Shown here one piece after another: positions 27,335 to 36,226 of a DNA stretch of 64,000 bases (positions are counted from its first letter, which is position 1; the number at the start of each line of letters is the position of its first letter). The notes beneath the pieces were generated by a model. It was not told the origin of the DNA and ran no database searches. It saw only the letters and a list, made by a program, of their open reading frames with translations. Position numbers and translations under genes: made by a program. The DNA is from Aquisphaera insulae (GTDB lineage: Bacteria > Planctomycetota > Planctomycetia > Isosphaerales > Isosphaeraceae): the NCBI RefSeq assembly GCF_011064615.1, contig NZ_JAALJH010000005.1, positions 183,692 to 247,691 of the forward strand. The letters run 5' to 3'.

Positions 27335-28313
27335 CGTTCGATCCCTGGACCAGCGGGACGGTGGCGAAGTGCGGCCTCGGCGGGGCGAGGGCCGTGGTCG
27401 TGGTCGCCAGCCGGAGCAGGCGGTCGGCCGGATCGAGGCGGAGCCGGCGGGGCGGGGACCGGAGCGGATCCCCTTCGATCACGATCCGCGTCAGGTCGGC
27501 CGTGCCCAGGCCCATCGCGTGGGCCATGCGGAGGTGACCGATCTCCATCGGGTCGAATCCCAGGGCGGCCGCCGCAACGGCGTCAACGGCCACGGGATCG
27601 GAGCCCGCGACGAAGGTGCCCTCGCCGGCCTCGACGACGCTGAACGATGGGGTCGCGTGGGCGACGAGTGCCACCAGGGCCCGGGTCGCTCGCTCAACCT
27701 TCTCCAGCCGCCTTCGCTCGGCTCCGGTCGGTCGCATCCCGCCGGCGATGGCCCGCATCGCCAGCCAGCCCCGGATGAGCGGTCCTCGGAGGGAGCCGAG
27801 GCCCGTCTGCCTCTGCCCGAGGAGTCCCCGATCGGCCGGGTGGACGAGGCCGGTCAGCGCGGCCAGTCCGAACGCCAGTCGGAAGGACTCGTGCGCCCTC
27901 GCGACGCCCAGCACGATCCGGCAGCGGGAGCCGGCGGCCGCGGCGGGGATGCGAAGCTCTCCCGGACTTCCGGTCGATTCGGCCCAGGAAAGCACGCTCC
28001 AGTCGAGATCGGCGGCGAGGATGTCGGTGGTGGTGAACTTCGCGGGGCGGCCCCAGAGCTCGGCCTGATAATCGGCGCCCGTGGAGGCGACCGAGAGCTC
28101 GGAGGCCCCTCCGGCCAGGACGAAATCGGCGACCGAGGAGAGCATGTCTCGGTGCGTCCGGGAGCGGCCGTCGGCCGTCGGGATCAGGATCGGACGGGGC
28201 TCGTCCGCCAGCTTCCGTCGCAGCTCCCCGTCGACGAGGGCGAGCGCCTCGGCGACGCCACCTCGCCGGCGGCCTGCTCGAATCAGCGCGACCGTTGTCG
28301 TCGTCTCGTCCAA
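27318..28313 (-). CDS. DUF362 family protein
   Basis: The protein has 331 aa starting at TTG 28313, supported by GGGAGG eight bases upstream; no ATG exists near the N-terminus. The pattern (early VALIRA..RGGVAEAL, then IPTADGRSRTHRDMLSSVADFVL, and a late GSDPVAVDAVAAAALGFDP) matches the DUF362 fold, whose function is not settled. No cysteine-rich ferredoxin tail is present. The start overlaps the end of the GT2 gene by 31 bases, and the stop overlaps the GT4 start. Its position between two glycosyltransferases suggests a role in the same glycan pathway, but no reaction can be assigned. Confidence 0.8.
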   Translation of the reverse strand: MDETTTTVALIRAGRRRGGVAEALALVDGELRRKLADEPRPILIPTADGRSRTHRDMLSSVADFVLAGGASELSVASTGADYQAELWGRPAKFTTTDILAADLDWSVLSWAESTGSPGELRIPAAAAGSRCRIVLGVARAHESFRLAFGLAALTGLVHPADRGLLGQRQTGLGSLRGPLIRGWLAMRAIAGGMRPTGAERRRLEKVERATRALVALVAHATPSFSVVEAGEGTFVAGSDPVAVDAVAAAALGFDPMEIGHLRMAHAMGLGTADLTRIVIEGDPLRSPPRRLRLDPADRLLRLATTTTALAPPRPHFATVPLVQGSNDAHRV

Positions 28314-29452
28314 CGTGCCAGCCTCCCGGCCAGCCGCACCAGGAACGGACGCGGGACGCCGGCCTCGCCGCGGTCCAGCCGCGGGCCTCCGCTCCCGGCC
28401 GCGGCGGTGCCGCCGAGCCTTCCCAGGATGTGCCACTCGAAGAGGGCGATGATCACGGAGCAGCCGCAGCAAGTGTAGTAGACCAGGTGGACCGGCAGCA
28501 CCCCGAGGGCGAACACCCTCCCCCGAATCCTCGCGAGAAAGCCGTAGAAATCGCGATTCAGGTAGACCACTCCGGCGGCCCCCGTCACCGTCGCGATGGC
28601 CGCCCATGGCGTGGCCACCAACCCGGCCAGGGACGCCAGGACGATCGCCGTGAGGATGACGCAGACCTTTTGCGTCGGCTTCACGTTCAGGTCCGTCTCG
28701 ATCGTCTTGGACCTCTTCATGAGCAGGGTCCACGGGACGCCCCGGCTGAAGACGTCGGTGCGGACCATCTCTCGGAGCGTCCAGCGCTTCATGTGAGTGG
28801 CCAGGACGTCCCGGGCCAGCACGATCCGATGGCCGGCACGCGTGAGCCGGTAGCCGAGCTCGATGTCCTCGATCGCGGGCTTCGGGTAGAGCCTCGGGTC
28901 GAAGCCGCCGAAATCCAGGAAGACGTCCCGGCGGATCATGCCGCACCCGGTCCAGAACGTGTGTGCGGGCCGGGTGTCGTCCCGGAATTCCCCCTGCTGG
29001 TGGACGTGGTGATGCAGGAGGTTTCGGAACTGGCTCACCAGCCCGGGGGCCGAGGGGCGGTCGTCGTACGACCCGAAGAGCGCCGTCAGGCCCGGGTCGC
29101 GGACAAATCGCCCCATGGCGCGGGAGACGGCCTCGGGATGCACGGCGACGTCGGCGTCGAGGAAGAAGATGAACGGGGCGGTGGCAAGCTGGGCGCCCTG
29201 GTTGCGGGCGGCCGCCGGACCGAGCGCCCGGTCGTTGCGTGCCACGATCGCTCCGTGACGGCGGGCCAACGCCGCGGAACCGTCGGAGGAGCCGTCGTCG
29301 ATCACGATCAGCTCATAGTCCGACCAGGTGGAGTCTCGAAGCCGTCGGAGGCATTGCCCGAAGTCCTCGCCTCCGTTCCTCACGGGGACGACGACGGAGA
29401 GCGGTGGCCTCCGCGGCTCCGGGCTCGCCGGACCGGCGGGGACATCGTCCAT
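28283..29452 (-). CDS. Membrane glycosyltransferase family 2
   Basis: The protein has 389 aa from ATG 29452, with GAGGG six bases upstream. The GT-A domain shows PLSVVVPVRNGG, LIVIDDGSSDGS, then FFLDADVAVHP (the DxD) and AIEDIELGYRL (the catalytic ED block). Toward the C-terminus are two or three hydrophobic segments (VCVILTAIVLASLAGLVA, VLPVHLVYYTCCGC), so the enzyme is membrane-bound. It heads an operon with DUF362 and GT4 genes. A processive or polyprenyl-linked sugar transfer is likely. An upstream in-frame extension to 29656 has no similarity. Confidence 0.9.
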   Translation of the reverse strand: MDDVPAGPASPEPRRPPLSVVVPVRNGGEDFGQCLRRLRDSTWSDYELIVIDDGSSDGSAALARRHGAIVARNDRALGPAAARNQGAQLATAPFIFFLDADVAVHPEAVSRAMGRFVRDPGLTALFGSYDDRPSAPGLVSQFRNLLHHHVHQQGEFRDDTRPAHTFWTGCGMIRRDVFLDFGGFDPRLYPKPAIEDIELGYRLTRAGHRIVLARDVLATHMKRWTLREMVRTDVFSRGVPWTLLMKRSKTIETDLNVKPTQKVCVILTAIVLASLAGLVATPWAAIATVTGAAGVVYLNRDFYGFLARIRGRVFALGVLPVHLVYYTCCGCSVIIALFEWHILGRLGGTAAAGSGGPRLDRGEAGVPRPFLVRLAGRLARWTRRRQRSR

Positions 29453-29792
29453 GATTAACCCTCGCCCGTCTGAAGGCGACACGTGCCGGAATGCGTCTCC
29501 GTCCCTGGAATCGCCCGAACACGCGCCTGCACCATAAGGCCACGAACCGGGGCGAGTCGCTCGCCGTTGGAGATGCATGGTGAAACGTCCGGCCGATCGT
29601 CGCGGTATGGTTGCGACGTGCGGCGGGACTTTAGCCGGAACCCCATGCCCTGTCAACGTGGGCCGCCCGAGCCGGGCGCTCGCTCGTCACCCGTCGCGGC
29701 GCAGGCGCCGACATCGACCGCGTGTGGCTCGAGCCCCCGAAGCCCCGGTGCTGGTTATCGGCGCCGGGGCGACACGGACTTGAACCGCCGCT
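29453..29792. other. Intergenic region upstream of the glycosyltransferase operon
   Basis: This 340-bp stretch should carry the promoter of the GT2-DUF362-GT4 operon and the 3' end of the WGR-like gene transcript. Apart from the hairpin noted at 29742-29770, I see nothing specific. Confidence 0.4.
29742..29770 (-). terminator. Hairpin downstream of the WGR-like gene
   Basis: GCCCCGGTGC (29742-29751) pairs with GCGCCGGGGC (29761-29770) in a 10-bp stem with one G-U and a 9-nt loop, 22 bases past the stop of the minus-strand gene. No T-run follows, as is usual in such GC-rich DNA. Confidence 0.5.
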
Positions 29793-31406
29793 TCAGCGGC
29801 CCAGGCTCCGGCAGACGGCAAGGAACGTCGCCTTGTGCTTCGCGAATTCGCCGGACGGACATCGGCAGATGACCGAGACGCGGCGATCCCGCGAGAGGAA
29901 CGTGACGTGGTATCCCCGGAGGACCGTAGATCCCAGGATCCCTCCCTCGGACGCGTTGAAGACCGCGATCCGGCCCTCGCCGAGCCCCGCGGCCTTGATC
30001 ACGACCGGCTTGCTCTCCTTGTACTCGGAGAACTCCTCGGCCACGGTCTTCTTGTACATCTCGTGGGCGGCGTGGACGGGGGCGAACTCGCTCCCCTCCG
30101 GCTCGTCGTGCCGGGACGCATCCGATCCGGACATCAATGATCCCTGAACGTCCGCGTAGATTCCGATCTTCGCCGAGCCGTTCTCCAGGGTAACCCACGA
30201 ATACGAATTGTCCGGCCGGCTCCCCGTGTCGGTCTTCCAGCCCTTCGGGTACTTGACCCGGAAGGCCGTATCCTTGGGAGAGATCTCCTGGGCCGCGATC
30301 GCGGCATCGGCCGCCGGATCCGCCTTCGCGGCCTCCGCGGCCAGGTCCTTCGGGGCCTCGGCGGGAGATCCCCCCCCCGGGCCCTTGCCCACCTTCGGAG
30401 GTTCGGTGAAGCGGATGAGCTGGACCACCAGCTTGTTCGTCGACGGATCGATGAGGTCGAGCGTGGCCCGGCCGACGACGACCTTGTATTCGGTCTCGCT
30501 CGGCCCGAAGTCGATTGGCGCCGGGCCGTCGTCCCCCTCTTCCTTCTCCTTCCCCTCCCCATCCTCTTCCTTGGCGTCCGCGTCCGCCCCTCCTTTTGCC
30601 TGGGGACGAGCCGCGGCCGCCAGCTCGGCCTTCAGCTTCTCCTCCTGATCGGACTTGAGCGACAGCTTGAGCCGATTCCCCTTCAGGGTGTAGGTGCCCC
30701 GCGACGTGGTCCGGTCGATCGTCATCTCCGCACGATGGTCCTCGTCGAGGACCAGGTCGTAGCTGGTGTGGATCAGGTACTTGCTGATCTCGTGTTCGGT
30801 CATCGAGCCCCGCCAGGTCCCGACGATGCTGGGAGGCTTGAGGAACTGGTCGTAGACGATGTAACCGAACCCGCCGAGTAGCAGTGCACCGACCAGGCCG
30901 ATCCCGGCCAGCACCCGCTTGTCCAGGCCGTCGCCGTTCGCATCCGACTTGCGCTTCTTCTTCTTTTTCTTCTTCGGCTTCGTCTTCGCCCGCGGCCCCT
31001 CGGCCCCGGCTCCCGGGCTCGATTCGGCGGGGCTGGCCGGCCGCCGCGGCAGGACCGGCTCGGCCGCCGTCCCCTCCGACAGACCCTCGAGGAGGTGGGC
31101 GTCGCCGGAGTCCTGAGACGACGGCGACGGCCGCGACGGCGGGGCCGTCGCTCGACCCGAGGTCGATGCCACCCCCTGGCGGCTCTTCGCGGGTTTCGCC
31201 GCACCGTGCTCCTCGTAGCCCCTGCCCTGAAGTTCTCGGGCGAGCTGGCCGGCCGCGCCGGCGGCCTCGTCCTCGTTGTTGAATTGTCGTTCCGATCTTC
31301 GGGTCGTCCCATCCGGCTGGAGCCGGGAGACGATCAGGCTGGACCCGCGCACCTCGACGACGACGATCTTCCGCCCGTCGCCGGCGCCCTGGGTGAAACG
31401 TCGCAT
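29793..31406 (-). CDS. Membrane protein with N-terminal WGR-like domain
   Basis: The protein has 537 aa from ATG 31406. Residues ~1-70 resemble a WGR domain: a beta-rich KIVVVEVRGSSLIVSRL, then RRSERQFNNEDEAAGAAGQLARELQGRGYEE, like the helix that ends WGR domains, though the Trp-Gly-Arg itself is replaced. A low-complexity linker ends in a lysine run (about 140-150), followed by one membrane helix (VLAGIGLVGALLLGGFGYIVY, ~165-185). The remainder is extracytoplasmic, with a lipocalin-like or DUF segment (IVGTWRGSM...) and an acidic stretch. It is preceded by a sigma factor gene on the same strand. The function is unknown. Confidence 0.6.
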   Translation of the reverse strand: MRRFTQGAGDGRKIVVVEVRGSSLIVSRLQPDGTTRRSERQFNNEDEAAGAAGQLARELQGRGYEEHGAAKPAKSRQGVASTSGRATAPPSRPSPSSQDSGDAHLLEGLSEGTAAEPVLPRRPASPAESSPGAGAEGPRAKTKPKKKKKKKRKSDANGDGLDKRVLAGIGLVGALLLGGFGYIVYDQFLKPPSIVGTWRGSMTEHEISKYLIHTSYDLVLDEDHRAEMTIDRTTSRGTYTLKGNRLKLSLKSDQEEKLKAELAAAARPQAKGGADADAKEEDGEGKEKEEGDDGPAPIDFGPSETEYKVVVGRATLDLIDPSTNKLVVQLIRFTEPPKVGKGPGGGSPAEAPKDLAAEAAKADPAADAAIAAQEISPKDTAFRVKYPKGWKTDTGSRPDNSYSWVTLENGSAKIGIYADVQGSLMSGSDASRHDEPEGSEFAPVHAAHEMYKKTVAEEFSEYKESKPVVIKAAGLGEGRIAVFNASEGGILGSTVLRGYHVTFLSRDRRVSVICRCPSGEFAKHKATFLAVCRSLGR

Positions 31407-31583
31407 CGGAAGGGTGCCCCAGTGGTTCGTCGACCCACGCGCCGATCGGACCCCAATATGCGCTCGGCGACGTCGACGAGCCGCGATTATACGCGTTTCC
31501 ACGCCTCGGGGCACGATTCGGACTCGGATTCCGAATTTATTCCATTCGAAGCGTGCGTACTTCGCTTCATTCACCCGGGACGG

Positions 31584-32354
31584 TCAGTCCGCCGCCTTCC
31601 CGAGGTCGATCCGATCGAGGATCGGCTTGCAGAGGTGAAGGAGCTTGAGGTCGGCGAGCTCCTGCTCGACGTTGTCGCGGGTCGGGGCGTCGAGGCTGAG
31701 CTTGACCTCATCGATGAGCGAGGCGGCCCAGCGTTCGCGTGCGCGCTGGAGGAGCTGGCGGACGGCCCCGCTGGTGAGCGTCCGCCCCAGGGCCGGCGAG
31801 AGGGCCGCCGCCATCTGGGCGGATTTCTGGTCCGGGTGGCGGACGCGGTGCTTGAGGACCGTATGGTAAGGCTGGCCCGTCCGCGACTCGAGCTCCGCGA
31901 GCGATTCCCAGGCCCGGTCGAGGAGGTCGTCCCGCCACGCCTGATCTACCTGCTCATCCAGCCCCTCGAGGCCGGATTCCCCCACGATCGTCGCCTCCAG
32001 ATCGGTGTCGAGATGGCGAATCTTCTTCCTGGAGCTGGTCTGGCGACGATGATAGTCGATCATCAGGTTGCGGACCGCGCCGCGGACGTAGTCCCGAAAG
32101 CGCCCCACGGTGGGGTCGTACTTGAGGAAGTTCCCCTTCAGGAACCGGAGGGCGAACTCCTGGTCGAGCTCGGTGACCTCGTCGGGATCGCCGACGGTCT
32201 TGAGCAGATACCGATGCACCGCGCCGGAATAGCGCAGCATCATCAGCTTGAGGGCGTCGCTGACCTCCTCGGGAGTGCCATGGCTCGCCCGGAAGAGCAT
32301 CGTCCAGTTCGTCGAGAGTTCGCAAAGGCGAGGCTCTTCCTTGACGCGCTCCAA
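31584..32354 (-). CDS. RNA polymerase sigma factor, ECF-like
   Basis: The protein has about 256 aa. TTG 32354 is chosen as start because GGAGGG lies seven bases upstream; a TTG at 32378 is in frame but lacks a ribosome site. Region 2 is visible (LMMLRYSGAVHRYLLKTV, EVTELDQEFALRFLKGNFLKYDPTVGRFRDYVRGAVRNLMIDYHRR). Region 4 is divergent (HRVRHPDQKSAQMAAAL ... LTSGAVRQLLQRARERWAASL). The spacing and the long C-terminal extension place it with atypical planctomycete sigma factors. It lies 177 bases upstream of the WGR-like gene on the same strand. Confidence 0.75.
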   Translation of the reverse strand: MERVKEEPRLCELSTNWTMLFRASHGTPEEVSDALKLMMLRYSGAVHRYLLKTVGDPDEVTELDQEFALRFLKGNFLKYDPTVGRFRDYVRGAVRNLMIDYHRRQTSSRKKIRHLDTDLEATIVGESGLEGLDEQVDQAWRDDLLDRAWESLAELESRTGQPYHTVLKHRVRHPDQKSAQMAAALSPALGRTLTSGAVRQLLQRARERWAASLIDEVKLSLDAPTRDNVEQELADLKLLHLCKPILDRIDLGKAAD

Positions 32355-32988
32355 GGCCTGACCCTCCGCGCAACTCAATACTGAGCCAGAACTTTCGGTT
32401 GAGATCTCGGAGCTGACTACTCGATCTTACCACGATTTCAAGGCGCGGCGACGAAAAAAAATCTCATCGCCGCGAGACAGTTGGCCCCTGGCGCCGTTCA
32501 GGGAGGTAGACGGGGGCGACAGGGTCGGCCGAACTGGGCCGGCCGAGCACCCCAGGCGGGAGGTCATCATGGGCTTTTCGACGACCAGCACGACGGGACG
32601 CGGCATCGTTCGATCCCGTCACGATGACTCCGGCCGGGGCCTCGCCCTCGTCCCCTCTCGTCTCCTGGACTGGCTCGCGGACCTGCTCCTGCAGGGTACG
32701 CGGTGTCCGGGACGTCTCGAACTCGGCGCCCGAGGCTCGATCCGTACGGGGTCGCGGCCAGGACTCATACCCCTATTCGTCCCGGCAGAGAGCGCCCGGC
32801 GGGTCTTCCGGATCTGAGTCGATCCGGCCGCATCGAGGGCCGGCATGGGCCCCCGAATCCGCGCAGGGATTGGAAGAGTTCGCCGCCGATCGCGGCGAGG
32901 CCGATCGCCCCGCGCCTTGAGCTCCGCCTCATTCCTTCATTCATCGATACGTCCTCGACTCAGGTTCACGCTAGGAGACGAATCAACC
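32355..32988. other. Divergent intergenic region between two sigma factor genes
   Basis: These 634 bases hold both sigma-gene promoters and possibly a small plus-strand gene (separate entry at 32569). An A-rich run (AAAAAAAA near 32454-32461) sits upstream of the minus-strand sigma gene and may mark its promoter. Nothing else was identified. Confidence 0.4.
32569..32817 (+). CDS. Possible small protein (82 aa), doubtful
   Basis: An ATG at 32569 has GGGAGG five bases upstream, which is a good ribosome site, and opens an 82-residue frame with one apolar stretch (LLDWLADLLLQG). No family is recognised and the composition is arginine-rich, as chance frames in this DNA often are. It lies between two sigma genes. 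I keep it only because of the ribosome site. Confidence 0.3.
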   Translation: MGFSTTSTTGRGIVRSRHDDSGRGLALVPSRLLDWLADLLLQGTRCPGRLELGARGSIRTGSRPGLIPLFVPAESARRVFRI

Positions 32989-33975
32989 ATGGCCCCCCGA
33001 GACCTCCGCAATTACGACGTGGCGAGCGCCGCGATACTCAATCGTGCCGATGTCCAGGTGCTGACCCCCGACGAGGAGCGGTCGTTGCTGGCCCAGCTCC
33101 ACGAGTGCAAGCAGGCCCTCGTCGAATCCGCCGCGAACCCCAGGAATCCTCGGGTCGGCCCCCCCTCGCCGGTGACCGCCGAGGATGGCGAGGAGATCCA
33201 GGACTTCGTACGCCGGCTGATCGAGGCCCCGGGGACGGGAGTGGAGGAGGCTCGTACTCTTGGCGACGTCGCCGAGCGGTACAACGCTCTGCGGACGAAG
33301 CTGGCGATGGCCAATGTCCGGCTGGTCGCCCACGTCGTGCGGAAGTACCGCAATCGCGGGGTCTCCAGCTCGGATCTCCTCCAGGAGGGATTCTGCGGGC
33401 TGCTCAAGGCGATCGATCGCTTCGAGCCGTCGAAGGAGACGCGGCTGGCCTCGTATGCGGTGTGGTGGATTCGCCAGACGATCCAGCGGGCCGTCGCGGC
33501 CGGGGCCTACCCCGTGCGGCTGAACCCGCGGCATCTCCAGCAGCTCGCCGACAGCAACGGCGAGTCGGCGGAGCCGCCGGCCGGGAACAAGAAGAAGGTC
33601 CGCAAGTCCAGCGGCTCGGATGCGACGATCCGCCAGATCCATTCGGCGACCCGCCCGACGGTCTCGCTCGATTCGGCGAGCGGCCCCGGCCGGGACTCGA
33701 GCCTGCTGGCGCAGCTCGCCTACCCGGACGAGGAAGAGGCCCACGATTCGGAGCTCGACGAGTACCTCGTGACCATGATGCGGAACCTGAAGCCGCGTGA
33801 GGAGATGGTCCTCCAGCTCCGGTTCGGGCTGGGCGGTCGGGAATGCCACTCCCTGAGCCAGGTCAGCGAGCTCCTCGACGTCTCCAAGGAGAGAATCCGC
33901 CAGATCCAGGAAGTCGCCCTCGCCAAGCTCCGCGGGATGGCCGAGGAGCGTTCGTGCTGCACCGTCGGTCGCTGA
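32989..33975 (+). CDS. Sigma-70 family RNA polymerase sigma factor (RpoD/RpoS-like)
   Basis: The protein has 328 aa from ATG 32989, with AGGAG eleven bases upstream. A region 1.2-like part (NRADVQVLTPDEERSLLAQLHE) is followed by a well conserved region 2 (NVRLVAHVVRKYRNRGVSSSDLLQEGFCGLLKAIDRFEPSKETRLASYAVWWIRQTIQRA). Region 4 is also clear (LKPREEMVLQLRFGLGG...SLSQVSELLDVSKERIRQIQEVALAKLR). Between them region 3 is shortened and replaced by a low-complexity NKKKVRKSSGSD linker. This suits an alternative group 2 or 3 sigma factor rather than the housekeeping one. Longer upstream starts are open but lack support. Confidence 0.88.
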   Translation: MAPRDLRNYDVASAAILNRADVQVLTPDEERSLLAQLHECKQALVESAANPRNPRVGPPSPVTAEDGEEIQDFVRRLIEAPGTGVEEARTLGDVAERYNALRTKLAMANVRLVAHVVRKYRNRGVSSSDLLQEGFCGLLKAIDRFEPSKETRLASYAVWWIRQTIQRAVAAGAYPVRLNPRHLQQLADSNGESAEPPAGNKKKVRKSSGSDATIRQIHSATRPTVSLDSASGPGRDSSLLAQLAYPDEEEAHDSELDEYLVTMMRNLKPREEMVLQLRFGLGGRECHSLSQVSELLDVSKERIRQIQEVALAKLRGMAEERSCCTVGR

Positions 33976-34159
33976 GCCGAGGTCGAAGCATGTTCCCGAG
34001 CCAACGGCACGGCCGGTCGGGTCCCACCTCCGGGGGACCTTGGCCGGTCGTGTCCGTTTCCGTATTGCGCGGGCCCGATGTCTCGCATTCCGGGATGGCG
34101 TCGCATTAGACTCGGGCCAAGCATCGTTGCCCACGCCACGCTCGAGGAGCCCGCCTGGG

Positions 34160-35776
34160 ATGCCCGGCCGCTTTCGGTTCCACTTGATCGACTTCGCGTT
34201 CCTGGTCGGAATTGTCGGCCTCGTCGGAGGCCTGATCCGCGCCTTACGGGAACAGGGCGCTCGAGATTCCAGTGGTGCCGGGGCAATCATATGCCTGATC
34301 GGCCTTCCGGTGCTCCTCGCGATCTGGTCGAGCTCGAGGAATCTGCGGCTTGGCCCGCTCTGCTCCGAGTGCGGTCGACGATTCGTGCCGGGCGATCAGA
34401 AACGGGATCCGCCGGTCTGCCGCCGGTGCCAGTGGAAGCACTTCACTCCCGCCCAGGCGCGAAAAGAGACGCACCGAAATCTGACCAGACTGGCCCTGAT
34501 GGGCGGAATCGTCGGCTTTGGGATCGCCGTGTTCGCGTGGAATAGCCCTGACGGCGAAGGGGAAGCGGCCCAGAGGCTCCTTCGTGTCTTCCTCATTGTG
34601 GTGGGGATGATCGCCACTGCTTTCGCCGTCCTCGTCGCGGTCTACGTCCTGCTCTATCTTCTGATCAATGCACGGATCAAGTTCCTCGGAAGCGACCGTT
34701 TCGGCCTGGCCGCGGCCAGGAAGATTGCTCGGACGGACGGGGAACGCTCACAGGTCGGCCCGTTCACGATCTGGTATTCGGGGACGGAGGATCCGTCTGA
34801 TCTGCTCCGGAAGGAGTCCGAAACCGCTCTCGCCCGGATCCGTGCCTTCATCGGGGAGCCCGGGCCGGAAGAAAAGCCACGCCAGCTCCTCGTCTTCCAC
34901 CGACGCGACGACTTCGTCGACTACATCAAGGCGCAACCGTCGGATTTCTACCTGTTCGACGGCGCGGCCGCTCCGCAGGGCGGTCTCATTTCGACCGAAA
35001 TGGTCCCCTGGAGACTCGGTGAGCCGGCGGACGAGATCCGTTTCATCGTGACCCACCTCGACGTGATCGCTCGCTTCCCCAAGCTCGAGGTTCCCTGGGT
35101 GACGAACGGGCTGAACGGCCTGATAACCGCGACGCCCCGCGATTCGGATGTCCTGAACCGGAAGATGCTCGTCTCGATCGAGCGGAGGAGCGAGCTCGGC
35201 GTCGAGCTCTTTTCGATGACGCCCAGGTCGCTGTCGCAATTCTACAGGAGGTGGTATGAATACACCGACTTCGCACGCGGAGAACAGGTCATCGCGCAGA
35301 CCCGATCCGTGGTGGAGTACCTCGCCGGGCCGGCCGCACCCGAGGAGAGGCGGGACCACTTCCGGCAGCTCCTCCACGAAGCGCGCAAGATCCGCAATCA
35401 GGAGGCCCTGTTCCGTCGCCTCTTCGGCATGGACTTCGAGGGGCTCCTTCGCGACTGGCGAGGCTCGGTGCGGTCCCGTGGCACCGGCGTTCGTGTTCCT
35501 CCCTCTCAGGCGGTCGAGGATGCCCTCCGATCTCGGGTCATCCCGCTGGCCGCCGACGCCTCGGCCCGGTTCCGCGACCGCCTGCGTGCGGTTCGAAACC
35601 TGGGCCGACACGGCTACGTGCTCGGGTCCGAGACGCTGATCGACCTGCTCGATGATCCGGGCGAGATTCCCCGCGAGGAGATCGTCTGGTCCCTCGAGTG
35701 CATCTCCGGCGAGCCCCACGGCGGGGATCGCCGCGCCTGGAGGGAATGGCGTGACCGGGTTCCAACGGCCGGCTGA
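34160..35776 (+). CDS. Membrane protein with zinc ribbon and degenerate peptidase-MA-like domain
   Basis: The protein has 538 aa from ATG 34160 with GAGGAG upstream. Two N-terminal hydrophobic segments are followed by a zinc ribbon (CSECG...CRRC, ~75-95) and two more membrane helices (~115-180). The large C-terminal domain resembles the gluzincin peptidase-MA fold: FIVTHLDVIARFP occupies the place of HExxH, and VPWVTNGLNGLI the place of the WLNEGLAEY helix. The catalytic Glu, second His and the second Glu are all missing, so proteolysis is not expected. It may be a binding protein derived from a peptidase. No neighbour suggests a function. Confidence 0.6.
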   Translation: MPGRFRFHLIDFAFLVGIVGLVGGLIRALREQGARDSSGAGAIICLIGLPVLLAIWSSSRNLRLGPLCSECGRRFVPGDQKRDPPVCRRCQWKHFTPAQARKETHRNLTRLALMGGIVGFGIAVFAWNSPDGEGEAAQRLLRVFLIVVGMIATAFAVLVAVYVLLYLLINARIKFLGSDRFGLAAARKIARTDGERSQVGPFTIWYSGTEDPSDLLRKESETALARIRAFIGEPGPEEKPRQLLVFHRRDDFVDYIKAQPSDFYLFDGAAAPQGGLISTEMVPWRLGEPADEIRFIVTHLDVIARFPKLEVPWVTNGLNGLITATPRDSDVLNRKMLVSIERRSELGVELFSMTPRSLSQFYRRWYEYTDFARGEQVIAQTRSVVEYLAGPAAPEERRDHFRQLLHEARKIRNQEALFRRLFGMDFEGLLRDWRGSVRSRGTGVRVPPSQAVEDALRSRVIPLAADASARFRDRLRAVRNLGRHGYVLGSETLIDLLDDPGEIPREEIVWSLECISGEPHGGDRRAWREWRDRVPTAG

Positions 35777-35800
35777 TCGCCGTCGGGGGGTGACTGGAGC

Positions 35801-36205
35801 ATGCGAAGCGGCCTCAAGATCGGTGCGACGGGCGAGCTGAAATTCACGGTCGAGCCGGCCCACGCCATCGACCTGGCGGCCGGGGCGATGCCGCTCATCC
35901 TCTCCACGCCCTGGCTGATCTGGTTCCTCGAACACGCCGCGCGGGCGGCACTCGGCCCCTTCCTGGAGGGGGGAGAAACCTCGGTCGGCTCCCACGTCGA
36001 CGTCGACCACCTCGCCGCCACGCCCGTCGGCGGGTCCGTGACGTGCGTCGCCCGCGTCGCGCACCTCGACGGCCGTCAGGTCTCTTTCCAACTCGAGGCG
36101 TTCGACGAGCACGAACGGATCGCCCGCGGATTTCACCGCCGTCATGTGGTTCGCGTGGATCGCATGAGATCTCGAATCGAGGCCAAGGTGCGGCAGCCCA
36201 CGTGA
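35801..36205 (+). CDS. Hotdog-fold thioesterase, FlK-like
   Basis: The protein has 134 aa. The sequence matches the FlK (fluoroacetyl-CoA thioesterase) family: STPWLIWFLEHAA supplies the Ser/Thr and Glu positions, and VGSHVDVDHLAATPVG the His. Most family members outside Streptomyces are general acyl-CoA thioesterases. It starts 24 bases after the preceding gene and converges on the PEP-CTERM gene. Confidence 0.88.
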   Translation: MRSGLKIGATGELKFTVEPAHAIDLAAGAMPLILSTPWLIWFLEHAARAALGPFLEGGETSVGSHVDVDHLAATPVGGSVTCVARVAHLDGRQVSFQLEAFDEHERIARGFHRRHVVRVDRMRSRIEAKVRQPT

Positions 36206-36226
36206 GCCCCGCCCGTGGACCTCGGC

